From Streptomyces sp. NBC_00569 (GTDB lineage Bacteria > Actinomycetota > Actinomycetes > Streptomycetales > Streptomycetaceae), in the NCBI RefSeq assembly GCF_036345255.1, contig NZ_CP107783.1, positions 4,017,501-4,081,500 of the forward strand: DNA of 64,000 bases, given 5' to 3'. The notes beneath the pieces were generated by a model. That model was not told where the DNA came from and did no database searches. It saw only the letters and a program-made list of their open reading frames with translations. The number at the start of each line of letters is the position of its first letter. Positions within the stretch are counted from its first letter, which is position 1. This document shows positions 1 to 8,741 of this stretch, one piece after another. Both the position numbers and the translations under genes were made by a program.

Positions 1-121
1 CGCCGTTCCACACGGTGGCACCGAGGGCGGCGGCGGTGAGCACGACGGCGAGGCCCTGGACGGCCGCGACCGTGGTGCGCGCCCGGCCGCTTCCCGGACC
101 CGGGGACCGCGTCCACGTCAC
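1..121 (-). CDS. Membrane protein N-terminus (partial, runs off window start)
   Basis: Only the first 40 codons lie in the window. The GTG start (119-121) overlaps the TGA stop of the upstream HD-GYP gene in a GTGA arrangement, so the two are probably translationally coupled. The peptide begins MTWTRSPGPGSGRARTT and then enters a hydrophobic stretch (VAAVQGLAVVLTAAALGA), which looks like a first transmembrane helix after a short basic N-terminus. The family cannot be named from this fragment. A second membrane protein working with the HD-GYP protein is an inference from the coupling alone. Confidence 0.55.
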   Translation of the reverse strand, partial: MTWTRSPGPGSGRARTTVAAVQGLAVVLTAAALGATVWNG

Positions 122-1443
122 CGCGGCGCCGCCCGCCGCGCGACGCGGGACCCGGGCACCTGTGCGGCGGCCTCGTCCGCGGTCACGGCGGGGTGCCACC
201 CGTGCCGCCCGAGCGCCCGCACCAGCGCCCCGACCATCTGCGGATCGAACTGCGCGCCCGCACACCGGGACAGCTCGGCGAGCGCGACGTCGACGGGCCG
301 GGCCCGCGAGTAGGACCGTGTGGACGTCATCGCGTCGAACGCGTCCGCCACCGCCACGACCCGCGCGAACTCCGGGATCTGCGCCCCCGTGAGCCCGTAG
401 GGGTACCCGCTGCCGTCCATCCGCTCGTGGTGATGCAGGATCGCCGCCCGCGCCTCCCCGAGGAACCCGATCCCGCGCACCATCTCGTGCCCGTACTCGG
501 GGTGCAGTTCGATGATGCGCCGCTCCTCGGGGGTCAGCGGCCCGTCCTTGCGCAACAGGCGGGTCGGTACGCCGAGTTTGCCGACGTCGTGCAGGATCCC
601 GGCGAACCGCAGGACCTCGGCGCGCTCGTCCGCCATGCCGAGTTCGCGGGCGATCATCATGGACGCCCGGCCGACCCGCTCGCTGTGGCCGCGTGTGTAC
701 CCGTCCTTGATGTCGACGGCCTGCACGAGGGCCCGGATCGTCTCCTGGTGGGCGGCGCGCTCACGGTGGTACTGGGCGAACACCCAGCAGGAGATGTACA
801 TCGGCAGCAGCACGAGGAGCGCGGCGAAAGGGCCGTACGGGCTGCGCCACAGGACGGCCATCATGAGGCCCGCGAGGCCGTGCACGGCGACGGGTCCGAG
901 GGCGCGCGGGAAGAGGCCGCGCCAGGCGGCGCGCAGCGGGACGCGTTCGGCGGTGGCGAGGATGCCGCCGTCGAGCAGGGCGAGGGCGGCGCAGAAGACC
1001 AGGACGGCCGCTCCGGCGGGCACGAGCGCGTACGGGAAGTGGGGCGCGGACACGGCCGCGGTGCCACCGAGCGCTCCGTGGACGCGGGCGGCGGCCCAGG
1101 TGGCGAGGGCGAGCTGGGCGGCGCGCCAGACGCGGCGCAGGCCGGCCGGGCGCCGGTCCGTCCTCGCGGCGAGCGCTCCGGGCACGGCGACGAGTGCGGC
1201 CGCCGCGGGCGGCAGGAGGAACGCTCCGGCGAGCAGGACGGGGAAGAAGGTGCCCATGCCCCTGGGCACGCGCCGCCCGATCACGCGGCACTGGCCCGCG
1301 TTCTCGCATCCCGTGTAGAGGACGGCGAGGAGTCCGACGGCGGGCCACGGTGTGGCCGGACCCGCGGCGGGTGCCAGGCACGCGAGGGCGCCGCCGGCCG
1401 CGCACAGGACATAGCCGAGGGCCACTGGCGGAACCGTGCGCAT
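118..1443 (-). CDS. Membrane HD-GYP domain phosphohydrolase
   Basis: This 441-residue protein has a hydrophobic N-terminal half (roughly residues 5-225, about seven helices) joined by a short coiled segment to a C-terminal HD-GYP domain (about 235-420). The metal and signature residues are present: HSERVG at 253, HD at 285-286 in LHDVGK, and HHERMDGSGYP at 338-348. HD-GYP domains are known to hydrolyse cyclic di-nucleotides such as c-di-GMP to GMP. Since this copy keeps the full motif, a catalytically active, membrane-tethered phosphodiesterase is likely; the substrate is not shown by sequence. It lies 200 bp upstream of nothing on its own strand and its stop overlaps the start of a second membrane gene. 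No GGDEF or EAL domain is present. Confidence 0.85.
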   Translation of the reverse strand: MRTVPPVALGYVLCAAGGALACLAPAAGPATPWPAVGLLAVLYTGCENAGQCRVIGRRVPRGMGTFFPVLLAGAFLLPPAAAALVAVPGALAARTDRRPAGLRRVWRAAQLALATWAAARVHGALGGTAAVSAPHFPYALVPAGAAVLVFCAALALLDGGILATAERVPLRAAWRGLFPRALGPVAVHGLAGLMMAVLWRSPYGPFAALLVLLPMYISCWVFAQYHRERAAHQETIRALVQAVDIKDGYTRGHSERVGRASMMIARELGMADERAEVLRFAGILHDVGKLGVPTRLLRKDGPLTPEERRIIELHPEYGHEMVRGIGFLGEARAAILHHHERMDGSGYPYGLTGAQIPEFARVVAVADAFDAMTSTRSYSRARPVDVALAELSRCAGAQFDPQMVGALVRALGRHGWHPAVTADEAAAQVPGSRVARRAAPR

Positions 1444-1585
1444 ACCGACCCCCCTGCCCGTGATCCCGCTTCAGGTTCCGGAGAATAGAGCGGTGGGCGG
1501 GGCGCGCGGGCGGCATCGCGAGGATTGCCCGGGACACCCGACGGGGGATTAGCACATTCGGGTGACGGGGGCGGGGAACAGCGGC

Positions 1586-1613
1586 GGGACGTGACGTAGC
1601 GCCGTCACGTCCC
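1586..1613 (-). terminator. Hairpin terminator after rsrA
   Basis: An 11-bp perfect inverted repeat (GGGACGTGACG, 6-nt loop, CGTCACGTCCC) sits 33 bp past the rsrA stop on its strand. There is no strong T-run, which is usual for Streptomyces terminators. Confidence 0.65.
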
Positions 1614-1645
1614 GCTCGTCACCGCTCGGCCTCGCGGCCGTGGTC

Positions 1646-1957
1646 TCAGGCTTCCCGCAGCTTGGGAGCCGACGCCGTCACGTCCTGGTCGGGCACGGCC
1701 TGCCCGGACCGGATCAGGTCGATGCGGCCCATGACCTTCGACCGCAGGTCGCTCGGTACGTCGTCCTGGCCGCAGCACCGCTTGACCAGCTTCTTCACGG
1801 CCTGCTCGAGGCCGTACTTCTCCAGGCACGGACTGCACTCCTCGAAGTGCGTCTCGAACTTCGTGCAGTCGCTGTCCGGCATCTCGTGATCGAGGAACTC
1901 GTAGAGATGGTCGAGGACTTCACTGCAATCCGTCTCGTGCGGCTCTCCGCAGCTCAT
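1646..1957 (-). CDS. rsrA: Zinc-binding redox-sensing anti-sigma factor RsrA
   Basis: This 103-residue ZAS-family anti-sigma factor binds SigR under reducing conditions and releases it when its cysteines form disulphides. All landmark residues of the S. coelicolor protein occur at the same positions: C3, C11, C31, H37, C41, C44, C61 and C62. C11, H37, C41 and C44 are the known zinc ligands, and C11 with C41 or C44 form the trigger disulphide. The ATG start overlaps the sigR stop (ATGA), so translation is coupled and the two proteins are made in balance. The gene sits directly downstream of sigR and upstream of a hairpin terminator, so it is autoregulated with sigR through the SigR promoter at 2892-2919. 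Confidence 0.97.
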   Translation of the reverse strand: MSCGEPHETDCSEVLDHLYEFLDHEMPDSDCTKFETHFEECSPCLEKYGLEQAVKKLVKRCCGQDDVPSDLRSKVMGRIDLIRSGQAVPDQDVTASAPKLREA

Positions 1958-2805
1958 GAGCCCGAGCCTTTCGCTTCGTTCGACTCTCCGGCGCCGGCCG
2001 GGACCAGTCCGCGGTCGCGGGCGTAGTCCTCGAGCATGCCGCGCAGCTGGCGACGGCCCCGGTGGAGCCGGGACATCACCGTCCCGATGGGTGTCCCCAT
2101 GATGTCCGCGATCTCCTTGTACGCAAAGCCCTCTACGTCGGCGAGATAGACCGCGATCCGGAACTCCTCGGGGATCGCCTGGAGCGCCGACTTCACGTCC
2201 GAGTCGGGCAGGTGGTCGAGCGCCTGCGACTCGGCGGACCGCAGGCCGGTCGACATGTGCGACTCGGCACGCGCCAGCTGCCAGTCCTCGATCTCCTCGG
2301 CGGCACTGCGCTGGGGCTCGCGCTGCTTCTTGCGGTACGAGTTGATGAAGGTGTTCGTGAGGATGCGGTACAGCCACGCCTTGAGGTTCGTGCCCTCACG
2401 GAACTGGTGGAACGACGCGTACGCCTTCGCGTAGGTCTCCTGCACCAGGTCCTCGGCGTCGGCCGGATTGCGCGTCATGCGCAGCGCGGCCGAGTACATC
2501 TGGTCGAGGAACGTGAGCGCGTCACGCTCGAAGCGCAGACTGCGCTCCGCGGCGGTCTCCTCGGGCTCTTCCGCCTGCCCGTGTTCGGTCCCTGCGTCGG
2601 TGCCAGTGACCGGACCCACCTCCTCCAACGACGTGGCGGGGCCGAAGGAGACCCCACTCGAATCGGAGAATAGACGACCCTCGGTCGGAGCGGCCTGGCG
2701 ATCTTGTCCGCCCGCCGTCCGAATGGGGGCGCTCTTCGCCGCGTGCAGCACGCTCCACTCCAGGTCAGTGGCGCTGCTGCGGCTCGGGCAGATGGTCGAA
2801 CCCAT
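1954..2805 (-). CDS. sigR: RNA polymerase sigma factor SigR (thiol-oxidative stress)
   Basis: This group IV (ECF) sigma factor controls thiol homeostasis genes. Region 2 contains [11 protein letters not shown] and region 4 ends with [19 protein letters not shown]. The frame opens with an ATG at 2805, giving 283 residues. ECF homology begins only near residue 85. An internal GTG at 2617-2619, preceded at once by GGAGGAG, would give a 221-residue form starting [10 protein letters not shown]. This matches the known S. coelicolor arrangement, where a stable short form and an unstable N-terminally extended SigR-prime (about 55 extra residues) come from one gene. The long form depends on the upstream SigR-type promoter. 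The stop overlaps the rsrA start. The coordinates given are for the extended form. Confidence 0.95.
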   Translation of the reverse strand: MGSTICPSRSSATDLEWSVLHAAKSAPIRTAGGQDRQAAPTEGRLFSDSSGVSFGPATSLEEVGPVTGTDAGTEHGQAEEPEETAAERSLRFERDALTFLDQMYSAALRMTRNPADAEDLVQETYAKAYASFHQFREGTNLKAWLYRILTNTFINSYRKKQREPQRSAAEEIEDWQLARAESHMSTGLRSAESQALDHLPDSDVKSALQAIPEEFRIAVYLADVEGFAYKEIADIMGTPIGTVMSRLHRGRRQLRGMLEDYARDRGLVPAGAGESNEAKGSGS

Positions 2806-2891
2806 GCGGCGGACTTCCTCTCGTCAGCACTCGTGACAACAAGTGACTTCTCGCAAGTCTTCGACAGCACTCTCGTACCGTCTGTTCCGGA

Positions 2892-2919
2892 CAACAGAGG
2901 TCCGGGCCCCAACATTCCC
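2892..2919 (-). promoter_or_regulatory. SigR-dependent autoregulatory promoter (sigRp2-like)
   Basis: On the minus strand the sequence reads GGGAAT, exactly 18 bp, then GTTG: the full SigR consensus. The -35 is at 2914-2919 and the -10 at 2892-2895, about 90 bp upstream of the extended sigR start. Transcription from here makes mRNA for SigR-prime and RsrA. Confidence 0.9.
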
Positions 2920-2924
2920 GGGGG

Positions 2925-3602
2925 TCACGCGAGTGATCCGGCCCACTTGACGACGGCGTCCACGATGAGCGCGAGGGCCTCGTCCTGGCCGATGTCCGCC
3001 CGCTTCGGCACCGCGAATCCATGGTCCCCGTACGGGATTTCGACGAGTTCGTACGCGGTGGAGCCGGGGAATTCGGCGGGCTTGCCGAAGGGGTCGTTGC
3101 CGCCCTGGACGACGAGGGTGGGGACCCCGGCGCCGAGCAGTTCGTCGGCGCGGGACTTCTCGGGGCGGCCAGGCGGGTGGAGCGGGAAGCTCAGGGCGAG
3201 GACGGCGGCCGCGCCGAGCTCCTGGGCCGTGCGGCACGCCACGCGCGCGCCCGCGCTGCGCCCGCCCGAGACGACCGGCAGCCCCGGCTTCTCCAGCGCG
3301 GGCCACACCCCGCGCCAGCCGATGTCCAGGGTCTTCGGTGCGGGTGCCACCTTCTTGCCGGCCACCCGCCACGGCTGCTCGACGAGGGCGACGGTCACAC
3401 CGTGGGCGGGCAGCTCGGCGGCGACGGCCTTCAGGTCGCGCGCCTCGATGCCGCCACCGGCGCCATGGCTGAGGGCCAGGACGAGCCGGGCCTGCTTCGC
3501 GGGGGCCGGATGCCAGGTGACGCGCGCTTCGCCGGCGCCGGTCGCGACGGTCTCGGTCCTGGCGGTGGGCTCGGCGGCGTTCGCGGTCGTGTTCTTGGTC
3601 AC
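2925..3602 (-). CDS. Alpha/beta hydrolase of the KANL3/Tex30-like family
   Basis: A 225-residue cytosolic protein with an alpha/beta-hydrolase core. The nucleophile elbow is GGRSAGAR (G-R-S-A-G), the acid is probably the D in GGNDPFG and the base the H in GDHGF near the C-terminus. Before the elbow, LSHGAGGG is the oxyanion-hole region. This resembles the dienelactone-hydrolase-like KANL3/Tex30 group, whose substrates are mostly unknown. It starts with GTG immediately after the stop of the SRAP gene, so the two probably form an operon. Its stop lies 6 bp before the -35 of the SigR promoter, so read-through into sigR could occur. Confidence 0.75.
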   Translation of the reverse strand: MTKNTTANAAEPTARTETVATGAGEARVTWHPAPAKQARLVLALSHGAGGGIEARDLKAVAAELPAHGVTVALVEQPWRVAGKKVAPAPKTLDIGWRGVWPALEKPGLPVVSGGRSAGARVACRTAQELGAAAVLALSFPLHPPGRPEKSRADELLGAGVPTLVVQGGNDPFGKPAEFPGSTAYELVEIPYGDHGFAVPKRADIGQDEALALIVDAVVKWAGSLA

Positions 3603-3603
3603 G

Positions 3604-4419
3604 TCAGAAGAGTGTGCCCTCCTCGGGCCCCTCCAGCTCCTTGAGCAGCTCCGGACCGTTGTTGCGCACGTTGCTGACCGACGTCGACACGGGGTACGCC
3701 CGCATCAGGCCCTCCGGCGGCGGCGCGAGCAGGGACTTCAGGTCGTCGACGTCGGTGCGGGCCGGGTCGAGCCAGGCGTCCCACCGGTCCGGGGTGAGCA
3801 TGAGCGGCATCCGGGGGTGGATGTCGAAGAGCGAGCGGGGCCCCTCGTCGGGCGCGACGGCGAGCGGCGCGGTCTCCGCCTCGGTGGTGATGACGGTGCA
3901 GGTCACCCACCAGGCGAGGGGGTGCTCGTCGGGCAGGGTGCGGTCGCGCCAGAACTCGTACAGGCCCGCCATCGCGAAGACGGAGCCGTCGGCGGGCGTG
4001 ACGAAGTAGGGCTGCTTGCGCGGCCGCTTCTTCTTGCCCTCGACCTCCAGGTCGCGCTCGCCGACCCCGGTGACCCACTCGTAGTAGCCGTCGGCGGGCA
4101 GGATGCAGCGGCGGCTGGAGAAGGCGCGGCGGTACGAGGGCTTCTCGGACACCGTCTCGGCGCGGGCGTTGATCATCCGGGCGCCGCCCTCGGGGGTCTT
4201 CGACCACGACGGCACGAGGCCCCACTTGAGAGTGCGCAGCTGGCGAACCGGATTCCGGTCGGCCGCGTCCTTCACAGGGCGGTCGAGTACCGCGTAGACC
4301 TCCTTGGTCGGGGCCACGTTGAAGTCGGGCGCGAGGGTCTCTTCGGGCTCCCACTTCTCGATCTCAAAGATTCCTGCGAGATCCTCGGGCCTACGACTCG
4401 ATGCATACCGTCCGCACAT
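3604..4419 (-). CDS. SOS response-associated peptidase (SRAP/YedK/HMCES family)
   Basis: A 271-residue SRAP protein. The start is fixed by the invariant MCGRYA: after removal of Met, Cys2 becomes the N-terminal nucleophile that links covalently to abasic sites in single-stranded DNA. Other family landmarks are NVAPT, the N-A-R-A-E segment followed by RRCILPADGYYEW, and HPRMPL carrying the conserved His. The family protects abasic sites at stalled forks. In-frame sequence upstream of 4419 has no family similarity and is not part of the gene. It is divergent from the M50 protease gene (49-bp gap) and followed without a gap by the hydrolase gene. The M. tuberculosis homologue lies near aroA, as here. 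Confidence 0.92.
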   Translation of the reverse strand: MCGRYASSRRPEDLAGIFEIEKWEPEETLAPDFNVAPTKEVYAVLDRPVKDAADRNPVRQLRTLKWGLVPSWSKTPEGGARMINARAETVSEKPSYRRAFSSRRCILPADGYYEWVTGVGERDLEVEGKKKRPRKQPYFVTPADGSVFAMAGLYEFWRDRTLPDEHPLAWWVTCTVITTEAETAPLAVAPDEGPRSLFDIHPRMPLMLTPDRWDAWLDPARTDVDDLKSLLAPPPEGLMRAYPVSTSVSNVRNNGPELLKELEGPEEGTLF

Positions 4420-4468
4420 ACGTGCCACAGTGCCAGATACTGGCCCGCCAGAGGGAGCCGCTCCAACC

Positions 4469-5191
4469 ATGTACGTCAACGCGAGTACCGGCGCCGCCGA
4501 CCTGTGGGACCGGGTCTTCGGCAGCCAGTCCGACCCCGACCAGTGGGTGGTGTTCGCCACAGTGGCGGTCGCGCTCGCCGCGGTCGTCCCGCACAACATA
4601 TGGCGGCTCTCCCGCAACGCGATCACCATCGCCCACGAGGGCGGGCACGGCATCGTGGCCCTGCTCAGCGGGCGCCGTCTCGACGGCATCAGGCTGCACT
4701 CCGACACCAGCGGCCTCACCGTCAGCCGCGGCAAGCCGTCGGGCCTCGGCATGATCCTGACCGCGGCCGCCGGCTACACCGCTCCCCCGCTCCTCGGCCT
4801 CGGCGGCGCCGCGCTGCTCGCCGCGGGACACATCACGGCCCTCCTGTGGCTGGCCACGGCCCTGCTCGTGGCGCTGCTCGTGATGATCAGGAACGCGTAC
4901 GGCGCGCTGACCGTGATCCTGACCGGCGGCACCTTCGTGCTCGTGTCCTGGCTGGCGGGGCCGCAGGTCCAGGCCGCCTTCGCGTACGTCGTCGTGTGGT
5001 TCCTGCTCCTGGGCGGCGTACGGCCCGCGTTCGAGCTGCAGAGCAAGCGCAGGCGGGGCGGGGCCGGCGACTCGGACGCGGACCAGCTGTCGCGGCTCAC
5101 GCACGTGCCGGCCGGGATGTGGCTGTTCTTCTTCCACGCCGTCTCGGTGTGCTCACTGCTCGGCGGGGGCCGCTGGCTGCTCGGACTGTGA
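4469..5191 (+). CDS. M50-family membrane metalloprotease
   Basis: A 240-residue integral membrane protein. The zinc-binding motif HEGGH (residues 56-60) lies at the end of a hydrophobic segment, as in M50 site-2 proteases. About six hydrophobic helices follow, including GLGMILTAAAGYTAPPLLGL and a long run at 120-175. A conserved Asp motif for the third ligand was not clearly found, so proteolytic activity is probable but not proven. The ATG at 4469 is chosen because the frame upstream runs through the divergent promoter region of the SRAP gene. A 66-bp gap separates it from aroA on the same strand. Confidence 0.75.
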   Translation: MYVNASTGAADLWDRVFGSQSDPDQWVVFATVAVALAAVVPHNIWRLSRNAITIAHEGGHGIVALLSGRRLDGIRLHSDTSGLTVSRGKPSGLGMILTAAAGYTAPPLLGLGGAALLAAGHITALLWLATALLVALLVMIRNAYGALTVILTGGTFVLVSWLAGPQVQAAFAYVVVWFLLLGGVRPAFELQSKRRRGGAGDSDADQLSRLTHVPAGMWLFFFHAVSVCSLLGGGRWLLGL

Positions 5192-5257
5192 CCCCCTGCT
5201 CGGCGGGGCGGGGGCTCGTGATCCGGCCCCATCGCCTGAGCCCACTAAAGTAAAGGC

Positions 5258-6574
5258 ATGACCGAAACCCCCGCGCACACCTCTCTCTGGCCCGCCCCGC
5301 ACGCGAGCGGCCCCGTCTTCGCGACGGTCCATGTGCCGGGGTCGAAGTCGGTCACCAACCGCGCGCTCGTCCTGGCCGCGCTCGCCGCCGAGCCGGGCTG
5401 GCTGCGCCGCCCGCTGCGCTCGCGCGACACGCTCCTGATGGCGGCCGCCCTGCGCGCCATGGGCGTCGGCATCGAGGAGGGCGTGGGCCCGGACGGTTCC
5501 GGCGAGGCCTGGCGCGTGATCCCCTCGGGGCTGCGCGGCCCGGCCACGGTCGACGTGGGCAACGCCGGCACGGTGATGCGCTTCCTGCCCCCGGTCGCGG
5601 CGCTCGCCGACGGCCCGGTGCGCTTCGACGGAGACCCCCGTTCGTACGAGCGGCCGCTGAACGGCGTGATCGACGCGCTGCGCGTGCTCGGCGCCCGGAT
5701 CGACGACGACAACCGCGGCTCGCTCCCGATGACGGTGCACGGCGGCGGCGCCCTCGACGGCGGCCGGGTCGAGATCGACGCGTCCTCCTCGTCGCAGTTC
5801 GTCAGCGCCCTCCTGCTGTCCGCGCCGCGCTTCAACCAGGGGGTGGAGGTGCGCCACGTCGGCGGCCCGCTGCCCTCGATGCCGCACATCCGGATGACCG
5901 TCGACATGCTGCGCACGGTCGGCGCCCAGGTCGACACCCCGGAGTCCGGCGGCGAGCCGAACGTCTGGCGGGTCACGTCGGGCGCACTGCTCGGCCGCGA
6001 TCTGACGGTGGAGCCCGACCTGTCGAACGCCCAGCCGTTCCTGGCCGCGGCCCTCGTCACCGGCGGCAAGGTCATCGTCCCCGACTGGCCGGAGCGCACG
6101 ACGCAGCCCGGCGACCGGCTGCGCGAGATCTTCACTCTGATGGGCGGCTCCTGCGAACTGACCGAGCAGGGGCTCGAGTTCACCGGTTCCGGCTCCGTCC
6201 ACGGCATCGACGTGGACCTGAGCGAGGTCGGGGAGCTGACGCCCGGCATCGCGGCCGTCGCGGCCCTCGCCGACTCCCCCTCCACGCTGCGGGGCGTGGC
6301 GCACCTGCGTCTGCACGAGACGGACCGCCTGGCCGCGCTCACCAAGGAGATCAACGAGCTCGGCGGCGACGTCACCGAGACCGCCGACGGCCTGCACATC
6401 CGGCCGCGCCGCCTGCACGGCGGGATCTTCCACACCTACGACGACCACCGCATGGCCACCGCGGGCGCGATCATCGGCCTCGCCGTGCCGGGCGTGGAGA
6501 TCGAGAACGTGGGGACGACCGCCAAGACCCTGCCCGACTTCCCCGACCTGTGGGCCGGGATGCTGGGGAACTGA
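5258..6574 (+). CDS. aroA: 3-phosphoshikimate 1-carboxyvinyltransferase (EPSP synthase)
   Basis: A full-length EPSP synthase (438 residues) that joins shikimate-3-phosphate and phosphoenolpyruvate in the sixth step of the shikimate pathway, in the cytosol. Visible motifs are [17 protein letters not shown] at the N-terminus, [37 protein letters not shown] and the C-terminal DHRMATA. It stands away from other aro genes and upstream of rsgA with a 16-bp gap, so the two are probably co-transcribed. The aroA-rsgA pairing next to a sigH/sigR-type locus is also found in mycobacteria. Confidence 0.97.
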   Translation: MTETPAHTSLWPAPHASGPVFATVHVPGSKSVTNRALVLAALAAEPGWLRRPLRSRDTLLMAAALRAMGVGIEEGVGPDGSGEAWRVIPSGLRGPATVDVGNAGTVMRFLPPVAALADGPVRFDGDPRSYERPLNGVIDALRVLGARIDDDNRGSLPMTVHGGGALDGGRVEIDASSSSQFVSALLLSAPRFNQGVEVRHVGGPLPSMPHIRMTVDMLRTVGAQVDTPESGGEPNVWRVTSGALLGRDLTVEPDLSNAQPFLAAALVTGGKVIVPDWPERTTQPGDRLREIFTLMGGSCELTEQGLEFTGSGSVHGIDVDLSEVGELTPGIAAVAALADSPSTLRGVAHLRLHETDRLAALTKEINELGGDVTETADGLHIRPRRLHGGIFHTYDDHRMATAGAIIGLAVPGVEIENVGTTAKTLPDFPDLWAGMLGN

Positions 6575-6590
6575 CGGGCGGATCGAGATC

Positions 6591-7601
6591 ATGCGCCGCT
6601 ACGGCAAGAACCCCGACGAGGACGACATCCGCGTCCGCCCCAACCGCAAGGGCAACCGCCCGCGCACGAACATCCGCCCGAAGCACGAGGACGCCGCTGA
6701 CGGCATGGTCCTGACCGTGGACCGCGGGCGCCTCACCGTCCTCATCGACGACATCCCGGTCACCGCGATGAAGGCCCGCGAGCTGGGCCGCAAGGCGGCC
6801 GTGGTCGGCGACCAGGTGTCCGTCGTCGGGGATCTGTCCGGCAAGAAGGACACCCTCGCGCGCATCGTCCGCATCGGGGAGCGCACCTCCGTCCTGCGCC
6901 GCACGGCCGACGACGACGACCCGTACGAGCGCGTGGTCGTCGCCAACGCCGACCAGCTGGCCATCGTCACGGCCCTCGCGGACCCTGAGCCGCGCCCGCG
7001 CATGATCGACCGGTGCCTCGTCGCCGCGTACGACAGCGGCCTCGACCCGCTCCTGGTCCTGACCAAGTCGGACCTCGACCCGCCGGACAAACTCCTGGAG
7101 ATGTACGGGGCGCTGGGCGTCCCCTATGTCGTCACGAGCCGGGACGAGCTGGAGAGCGGGGCGGCGGTCGCCAGGGTGCGCGAGCAGCTCGACGGCAAGA
7201 TCACCGTGTTCGTCGGTCACTCCGGCGTCGGCAAGACGACGCTGGTGAACGCGCTGGTGCCGAAGGGCAGCCGGCGTACGACGGGCCATGTCAACGCGGT
7301 CACGGGCCGCGGCCGGCACACCACGACGTCCGCGCTCGCGCTGCCGCTGCCCGACGATCACGGCTGGGTGATCGACACCCCGGGCGTGCGCTCCTTCGGT
7401 CTGCACTACGTCGACCCGTCCCGCGTCATCCACGCCTTCCCCGACCTGGAGCCGGGCACGGAGAACTGTCCGCGCGCCTGCAGCCACGACGAGCCGGACT
7501 GCGCGCTCGACGAGTGGGTCGAGCAGGGACAGGCCGATCCCGCGCGTCTGTACTCACTGCGGCGGCTGCTCGCCACGAGGGAGCGGCGCGAGGGCGACTG
7601 A
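6591..7601 (+). CDS. rsgA: Ribosome small-subunit-dependent GTPase A
   Basis: A 336-residue circularly permuted GTPase that helps late assembly of the 30S subunit. The N-terminal OB-fold region is followed by G4 (LTKSDLD, about residue 156), G1 (GHSGVGKTTL, about 207) and G3 (DTPGVRSFG, about 261), the permuted order diagnostic of RsgA/YjeQ. GRGRHTTT is the switch region. The C-terminal zinc module is CPRACSHDEPDC (about 292-304). The N-terminus is rich in Arg and Lys (RVRPNRKGNRPRTNIRPK), fitting rRNA contact. It lies 16 bp after aroA and is probably in the same transcript. Confidence 0.95.
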   Translation: MRRYGKNPDEDDIRVRPNRKGNRPRTNIRPKHEDAADGMVLTVDRGRLTVLIDDIPVTAMKARELGRKAAVVGDQVSVVGDLSGKKDTLARIVRIGERTSVLRRTADDDDPYERVVVANADQLAIVTALADPEPRPRMIDRCLVAAYDSGLDPLLVLTKSDLDPPDKLLEMYGALGVPYVVTSRDELESGAAVARVREQLDGKITVFVGHSGVGKTTLVNALVPKGSRRTTGHVNAVTGRGRHTTTSALALPLPDDHGWVIDTPGVRSFGLHYVDPSRVIHAFPDLEPGTENCPRACSHDEPDCALDEWVEQGQADPARLYSLRRLLATRERREGD

Positions 7602-7717
7602 CCTCAGCGTTGTTTGCGACCGCCCCGCGACGGTAAGTGCATAATCGCACCAAGCCGGACGCAAGATCGAAACCGTACGAAGCGGTCACGGAAGTCGAAG
7701 ATGCTGGAGGCAAGCAC

Positions 7718-8041
7718 ATGGCGTGGCTGCTGGTCATCGTGGCGGGGATTCTCGAGACCGGCTTCGCGGTCTGCCTGAAGCTCTCGCACGGCTTCACCCG
7801 CCTCTGGCCGACGATCGCGTTCTGCTGCTTCGCCCTCGGCAGCTTCGGCCTCCTCACGCTCGCCCTGCGCAAGCTCGACGTGGGTCCCGCGTACGCGGTG
7901 TGGACGGGCATCGGCGCCGCGGGCACCGCGATCTACGGCATGGTCTTCCTCGACGACCTGGTCTCCACCCTCAAGCTCGTCTCGATCTCGTTCGTGATCG
8001 TCGGCGTGATCGGGCTCCAGCTGTCGGGATCGGCGCACTGA
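7718..8041 (+). CDS. SMR-family exporter, SugE/Gdx (guanidinium) type
   Basis: A 107-residue four-helix small multidrug resistance protein. Glu13 in MAWLLVIVAGILE is the essential membrane carboxylate. YAVWTGIGAAG is typical of the SugE/Gdx branch, whose best known substrate is guanidinium exchanged for protons, rather than the broad EmrE branch. The start is set by GGAGG at 7706-7710, eight bases before ATG 7718; the in-frame extension upstream has no similarity. Only one SMR gene is present, so it probably forms an antiparallel homodimer. The 116-bp upstream region contains CATAAT (7640-7645) as a possible -10 and a structured leader (see findings). Confidence 0.88.
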   Translation: MAWLLVIVAGILETGFAVCLKLSHGFTRLWPTIAFCCFALGSFGLLTLALRKLDVGPAYAVWTGIGAAGTAIYGMVFLDDLVSTLKLVSISFVIVGVIGLQLSGSAH

Positions 8042-8103
8042 ACTGACAGGGGGCGGCCCTCGCGAGGCCGCGCGCCCTCAACACGGCTTCTCCGGCGGGC
8101 CGT

Positions 8104-8703
8104 TCACCCTGCTCGTTGCCGGTGATGAGGCAGCGCGTCCCGCACGAGGCGCGTGATGCCGCCCTCGCCGACGGGGGCGAGCAGGCAGGACAGCGCGAGC
8201 CGGACGGCCAGTTCGCAGTCGCGGGCCAGCTGGTCCGCCTCCGCCCTCGGCCGCCCCGCCGAACGGAGCGCGGCCGCGGCCCGCTCGCGGACCAGCTTCA
8301 CCAGGTCGCCGGGACCAGGGAGCGGCCCGTCGGCCCGCCGCTGTGCGGGCACGGTGGACGACGAGGGCACCCCGCCGGGCACCGGGGCGGGCAGCCGCTC
8401 GCCCCAGCAGCCGGTGAGCACGGCCCTCACGAGTGCGCTGGAGTCGGCCGCGGTGACGGTCCACTCGGCGACGGCCTCGATCCCGGCCTCCTTCAGGGCG
8501 CGGTCGACGCCGGCCAGATAGGCGTCGGCCTCGCGCCGGACGAGGGCGCGCGCGAGCCCGTCCTTGGTACCGAACTCGTTGTAGAGGGTCTGCCGGGACA
8601 CCCCGGCGACGGCCGCCACGTCGATCATGCGCACCAGGGACCAGGGGCGCCCGGCCAGCGCCGTACCGGCCGCGTCGAGCAAGGACTCCCGCGCTGTGGG
8701 CAT
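8104..8703 (-). CDS. TetR-family transcriptional regulator
   Basis: A 199-residue regulator. The N-terminal helix-turn-helix covers about residues 8-52, with MIDVAAVAGVSRQTLYNEFGTKDGL as the recognition helix region (too long to be chance). The C-terminal ligand domain is variable, so the effector is unknown. The ATG at 8703 follows GGGGAGG with a 6-base spacer; the in-frame upstream extension would run across the palindrome below. It is divergent from hisN. Probably it represses itself through the TTGAC/GTCAA palindrome at 8742-8766; whether it affects hisN or the SMR gene convergent to it is unknown. Confidence 0.85.
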   Translation of the reverse strand: MPTARESLLDAAGTALAGRPWSLVRMIDVAAVAGVSRQTLYNEFGTKDGLARALVRREADAYLAGVDRALKEAGIEAVAEWTVTAADSSALVRAVLTGCWGERLPAPVPGGVPSSSTVPAQRRADGPLPGPGDLVKLVRERAAAALRSAGRPRAEADQLARDCELAVRLALSCLLAPVGEGGITRLVRDALPHHRQRAG

Positions 8704-8741
8704 CGTCGCCTCCCCACGCCGTAGCGGCTCAACCGCCAGGG

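Noticed and set aside
2704..5253. 849-codon plus-strand open frame
   Set aside because: It runs antisense through the hydrolase and SRAP genes and on across the M50 gene; composition is that of a GC shadow.
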